Part shown: piece after piece, positions 6,584-8,873 of the stretch
How positions within the stretch are numbered: the stretch's first letter is position 1
Layout: every line of letters begins with the position of its first letter
DNA from: JAXGPP01 sp964436865
Lineage (GTDB): Bacteria; Planctomycetota; Planctomycetia; Pirellulales; Thermoguttaceae
DNA length: 8,873 bases
Assembly: GCA_964436865.1 (NCBI GenBank)
Contig: CAYTFK010000295.1
Coordinates: 1-8,873 of the forward strand
Direction of reading: 5' to 3'
Translations under genes and position numbers: made by a program
The notes under the pieces: generated by a model
What the model was told of the DNA's origin: nothing
The model's database searches: none
The model's input: the letters and a program-made list of their open reading frames with translations, nothing else

Positions 6584-7465
6584 GTGCTTATCCTGCTGAC
6601 CAACGATGACGGCATTTACGCCCCCGGGCTGGCGGCCCTCGAACGGGAATTGCGCCGGCTGGGCGACGTGTACGTGGTGGCCCCGGCGACGGAACAGAGT
6701 GGCGTCGGCCATTCGATTACCTATCTCACCCCGTTGATCGTCAAAGAAGTCTACGACGGCGAGCGGCGGTGGGGATGGGTGGTCGAGGGGAGTCCGGCCG
6801 ACTGCGTCAAGCTTGGCATTGGCGAGATTTGCCCGCGCCGGCCCGACTTGGTCGTCAGCGGAATCAACAGCGGCTTGAACGTCGGGATCAACGTGCTCTA
6901 TTCGGGTACGGTGGCGGCGGCCATCGAGGGCGCGTTTTTCCGGGTGACGAGCGTCGCCGTGTCGCTGGAGTTCGACGAGCACGCCGAGTTTGGCCGAGCA
7001 GCCTCATTGGCGCGAAGCGTGATCGAGCAGGTGTTGGAGAAGAAAGACTGCGAACCTCAACTGTACAACCTCAACATTCCCACCGCCGCGCTCAGCGGCA
7101 CGCCGGAGGTCAAGGTCGTGCCGATGGACGTGACGCAATACGGAGAACGTTTCGAGAAGCGTGTGGACCCTTGGGGTCGGACGTACTATTGGGCTACCGG
7201 CCAGCCGCCTCCGCCGCTTGCGGCGCAGGAAACCGACCTTTCGGCGATCCGCAAGGGGCTGGTGACGCTGACGCCGCTCGATTTCGACATGACGCAGCAC
7301 GTGGCGCTCAGGCAAATGGCCGACTGGCGGTTCGAGGTAACACCCGCGTCGGCCGAGCCGGAGGCCGTCGGACATCTTGCCTTCAGGCGACCCCGCGTCC
7401 GTGCGGCCCGCCAGCAGCAACAGGTTTCCGACGCCGGGAAGAGCGAAGAGAGCACGAGACCGTAA
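6584..7465 (+). CDS. surE: 5'/3'-nucleotidase SurE (survival protein)
   Basis: SurE (293 aa) is a metal-dependent cytoplasmic phosphatase that hydrolyses nucleoside 5'- and 3'-monophosphates and, in some species, short polyphosphate. The N-terminus LILLTNDDGIYAPGL gives the metal-binding Asp pair (8-9). VVAPATEQSGVGHSIT (31-46) contains Ser39, a metal-ligand position in the family. EGSPADCVKLGI (68-79) and DLVVSGINSGLNVGINVLYS (88-107) follow, with Asn95 completing the metal site. YNLNIP (161-166) and TPLDFDMTQH (230-239) are later family segments. The protein is about 40 residues longer than E. coli SurE, partly from a polar, low-complexity tail after residue 255 (RQQQQ, KSEES). The start is GTG 6584: an in-frame TGA at 6548 and no ATG between them force it. 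Only a weak GGA (6575-6577) serves as ribosome binding site. It diverges from guaA and is followed after 70 nt by a lipoprotein gene. Confidence 0.94.
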   Translation: MLILLTNDDGIYAPGLAALERELRRLGDVYVVAPATEQSGVGHSITYLTPLIVKEVYDGERRWGWVVEGSPADCVKLGIGEICPRRPDLVVSGINSGLNVGINVLYSGTVAAAIEGAFFRVTSVAVSLEFDEHAEFGRAASLARSVIEQVLEKKDCEPQLYNLNIPTAALSGTPEVKVVPMDVTQYGERFEKRVDPWGRTYYWATGQPPPPLAAQETDLSAIRKGLVTLTPLDFDMTQHVALRQMADWRFEVTPASAEPEAVGHLAFRRPRVRAARQQQQVSDAGKSEESTRP

Positions 7466-7507
7466 ACAACAACAGACACCGTAGCTCGAGCAGATTCAAA
7501 GCAGCGC

Positions 7508-7522
7508 CGGCGCGAAACGCCG
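7508..7522 (+). repeat. Small hairpin abutting the ribosome binding site of the lipoprotein gene
   Basis: CGGCG (7508-7512) pairs with CGCCG (7518-7522) around the loop CGAAA. It is one base upstream of AGGAG (7524-7528), the ribosome binding site. It overlaps the 10-base palindrome GCGCCGGCGC (7504-7513). It could modulate translation, but a stem of this size is common by chance in GC-rich DNA. Confidence 0.3.
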
Positions 7523-7535
7523 CAGGAGATTCTGT

Positions 7536-8180
7536 ATGGAATGGCGAATAACAAGAGCGACCATGCTGGCAGGAATGGCGATGGCCGCGGTGGTGATTAC
7601 GGGCTGCGGCGAGGACCTGGTCAAGCCGGCCTCGCGGAACGGCGTGATGACCGAGCAGTTCGGCATCACGACACAGTCGGTGGAAGAGATGGGCCGTCCG
7701 GCGGCCTCGCCGCCTGCACCCGCAGCGGCGCCGGCGCAAGAAGCCCAGGCCGCAACGAGCGGCAGTGGCAAGGCTCCACCACCCCCACCCCCTCCCCCGC
7801 CTCCACCGCCCGGCGTACAGGCCTCATCGACAGCGGCTGCACCGGCACCGGCCCCGTCGCCGGCGGCTCCGGCCGAGGATGTGGTCCGCCAGAAGGCCGA
7901 GAAGGGCGTGGGCAAGAAGGGACGCGGCTACGGCGGTGGCATCATCACCACGCCGATCGCCGCCTACTTCTCAGCCCAGGAGCGGATTCGCTTCGGTCAG
8001 GTCGAGCACGCGCTCAATCTGTACAACGCCCAGAACGGCTACTACCCGAAGACGCATGAAGACTTCATGAAGGACATCGTCCAGTTCAATCAGATTCCGC
8101 TGCCGGAACTGCCGCAGGGTCACCGCTACGTATACGATCCGCAATCGCATCAACTGATGGTCGAGCGGCCGGCGGAGTAG
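7536..8180 (+). CDS. Proline-rich lipoprotein with a pilin-like C-terminal segment, function unknown
   Basis: The 214-residue protein starts with a lipoprotein signal: MEWRITR, a hydrophobic stretch, then VVITGC with the acceptor Cys at 24. A low-complexity linker follows (about 53-115): PAASPPAPAAAPAQEAQ, then 12 consecutive prolines (81-92), then Ala/Pro repeats. The tract uses all four Pro codons, so it is kept at protein level. After a basic, Gly-rich stretch (KGVGKKGRGYGGG, 123-135) comes a folded-looking domain with ERIRFGQVEHALNLYNAQNG and YYPKTHEDF. This resembles the ALxLYxxxNGxYP segment of type II pseudopilins (GspG) and is followed by IPLPELPQGHRYVYDP. There is no prepilin cleavage site. 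Known: the motif is typical of pseudopilin globular domains. Inferred: a tethered envelope protein with the domain held off the membrane by the linker. AGGAG lies 7 nt before the ATG. It follows surE by 70 nt and may share its transcript. Confidence 0.86.
   Translation: MEWRITRATMLAGMAMAAVVITGCGEDLVKPASRNGVMTEQFGITTQSVEEMGRPAASPPAPAAAPAQEAQAATSGSGKAPPPPPPPPPPPPGVQASSTAAAPAPAPSPAAPAEDVVRQKAEKGVGKKGRGYGGGIITTPIAAYFSAQERIRFGQVEHALNLYNAQNGYYPKTHEDFMKDIVQFNQIPLPELPQGHRYVYDPQSHQLMVERPAE
7776..7811 (+). repeat. Twelve-codon proline tract inside the lipoprotein gene
   Basis: Codons 81-92 all encode Pro, with CCA and CCC four times each and CCT and CCG twice each. The mixture argues against recent slippage of one codon. 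Ribosomes stall on such tracts without elongation factor P, so expression should depend on it. Confidence 0.8.
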
Positions 8181-8212
8181 AAGCACCAAGAACCAAGCAC
8201 CAATGACCAAGG
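8181..8212. repeat. Heptanucleotide tandem repeat, consensus AAGNACC, about 4.6 units
   Basis: Units start at 8181, 8188, 8195 and 8202, with a partial fifth from 8209. The first three match AAGNACC; the fourth reads AATGACC. The array begins on the base right after the TAG stop of the lipoprotein gene. The period of 7 is incompatible with coding, and the array lies wholly between genes. Confidence 0.8.
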
Positions 8213-8217
8213 AGATT

Positions 8218-8248
8218 GATAGCCGACGGCTGAAAGCCGAGAGCTATC
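8218..8248. repeat. Second heptanucleotide array, consensus GANNGCY, four units, also a hairpin
   Basis: Units start at 8218, 8225, 8232 and 8239; each has GA at positions 1-2 and GC at 5-6 and ends in C or T. The same DNA is an inverted repeat: GATAGC (8218-8223) pairs with GCTATC (8243-8248), and CGGCT (8227-8231) pairs with AGCCG (8235-8239) around GAA, with a symmetric 3-base internal mismatch. No T-run follows, so it is not a standard terminator. Only 5 bases separate it from the first array. Confidence 0.75.
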
Positions 8249-8291
8249 TCGATGGGATGGAGCCCGGACTCTTCTGATACGGGTTTCTTCC

Positions 8292-8768
8292 ATGAATTGC
8301 CGCCTGCTTTCATCTCTTGTCCTGTTGGCTCTCGTTGCTTCGTCGGCCCAGGCAAGTTGGGTTTTCAACCCGTCGTATTTCAGTCACGATCCGGCGAGTG
8401 GCGAGCGGGCGATCCAATATGCACCGGGGATCGCGCCGCCCGCCCCTTACGCGCCCGACTACCGGCAGGGCGCATATCGGCACAAGCAGACCGTGTTGCG
8501 CAAGGCCGACGGCAGCATCGACCGGCGGCACGTCGTGGAGACATGGGGCGGCGGCGAGTACATCCGGCCCTACGGAGAATGGGAGCGGCCGTTCCGCGAG
8601 GGCGCGACGCCCTTCGGTCCGTGGGGTAATCCGCAGGGCCCATGGACCACTCCCTTCGGCTCCTGGGTCAATCCTTACGGCCTGGGCCAGTTGCCGCATC
8701 CGCCCTGGCCGCACTACGGCTACCCTATGCCCTACCCTGCCCCGTCCGGGCCTCTGGCAACACCCTGA
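8292..8768 (+). CDS. Small secreted Pro/Gly/Trp/Tyr-rich protein with a 14-residue repeat, function unknown
   Basis: I do not recognise a named family. The 158-residue product begins with a clear Sec signal peptide: MNCRLL, a hydrophobic core to about residue 17, and a cleavage site after AQA (21) before SW. The mature protein has SWVFNPSYFSHDPASGERA, a Pro/Ala/Tyr stretch (44-57), and a central region that may fold (HKQTVLRKADGSIDRRHVVE, 64-83, then WGGGEYIRPYGEWERPFR). Two tandem 14-residue units follow: TPFGPWGNPQGPWT (106-119) and TPFGSWVNPYGLGQ (120-133), sharing TPFG, W, NP and G. The tail is Pro/His/Tyr-rich. High aromatic, Gly and Pro content is typical of surface or matrix proteins, but that is inference. 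ATG 8292 has no strong ribosome binding site; it is kept because it starts the signal peptide exactly and no other in-frame Met precedes it closely. It lies 111 nt after the lipoprotein gene, beyond the heptad arrays. Confidence 0.82.
   Translation: MNCRLLSSLVLLALVASSAQASWVFNPSYFSHDPASGERAIQYAPGIAPPAPYAPDYRQGAYRHKQTVLRKADGSIDRRHVVETWGGGEYIRPYGEWERPFREGATPFGPWGNPQGPWTTPFGSWVNPYGLGQLPHPPWPHYGYPMPYPAPSGPLATP
8607..8690 (+). repeat. Two tandem 42-base coding repeats (14-residue units)
   Basis: Codons 106-119 and 120-133 of the secreted protein encode two aligned units with shared TPFG-W-NP-G. The DNA is only partly conserved between the units, so the duplication is old or held at protein level. 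Confidence 0.6.
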
Positions 8769-8873
8769 CGGGGAGCCCGCTTCAATGGAGGATGCGTGGC
8801 TCACGGCGGAATCCAGTCTGGTGCACCGGGTTCGGCGGCGCTAGCGAAACCAGATGCCGCGCTCTTTGAGGAG
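8769..8873. other. Non-coding end of window, no supported gene
   Basis: These 105 bases follow the secreted-protein stop. A 19-codon ORF (8784-8843) has no good support. CTGGT (8818-8822) and ACCAG (8849-8853) could close a loose hairpin with TTCG and CGAA inside, but large unpaired stretches and no T-run make it weak. I see nothing else here. Confidence 0.4.

Noticed and set aside
7504..7513. Perfect palindrome GCGCCGGCGC as an operator
   Set aside because: A 10-base GC-only palindrome is frequent in DNA of this composition, and no promoter element is placed sensibly beside it.
8181..8248. CRISPR-like repeats
   Set aside because: The units are 7 bases in direct contact, with no spacers and no cas genes nearby.
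8784..8843. 19-codon ORF near the window end
   Set aside because: Too short to judge, no convincing ribosome binding site and no similarity I recognise.

Overview
The window looks like ordinary chromosome from a GC-rich planctomycete, most likely of the Pirellulales type. I infer this from protein style and cannot check it by search. The SurE, DXS and lipoprotein sequences carry variants I associate with that group, and there are several small secreted proteins with little similarity outside it. Long spurious ORFs run antisense to the real genes, as expected from strong third-position GC bias.

Layout. Positions 1-474 hold the N-terminal part of an exported protein of unknown function on the minus strand, cut by the window edge. 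Positions 587-6307, also minus, hold a compact housekeeping cluster transcribed in the order guaA (GMP synthase), xseB (exonuclease VII small subunit), ispA (short-chain prenyl diphosphate synthase), dxs (DXP synthase) and nadK (NAD kinase). The gaps are 3 nt (guaA/xseB), 135 nt (xseB/ispA), a 1-nt overlap (ispA/dxs) and 22 nt (dxs/nadK). A sigma70-like promoter sits just before guaA and another just before ispA, so ispA-dxs-nadK may also be transcribed alone. A large GC-rich hairpin follows nadK. Positions 6308-6583 form a divergent promoter region. On the plus strand follow surE (nucleotide phosphatase, GTG start), a proline-rich lipoprotein with a pilin-like C-terminal segment, and a small secreted Pro/Gly/Trp/Tyr-rich protein with a 14-residue repeat.

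How the genes fit together. dxs makes the first dedicated intermediate of the MEP isoprenoid pathway and ispA condenses the resulting C5 units. guaA, nadK and surE act on purine and pyridine nucleotides. xseB is the small subunit of a nuclease whose large subunit is not in the window. The order xseB-ispA-dxs-nadK is a reduced form of a cluster common in bacteria (xseA-xseB-ispA-dxs-tlyA-nadK-recN), here without xseA and tlyA and with guaA in front.

I see no defence system, mobile element, CRISPR array or RNA gene. The most unusual DNA is the short intergenic region 8181-8248. It consists of two back-to-back four-unit arrays of 7-base repeats, and the second can also fold into a hairpin. The most interesting proteins are the two uncharacterised exported ones at 7536-8180 and 8292-8768.
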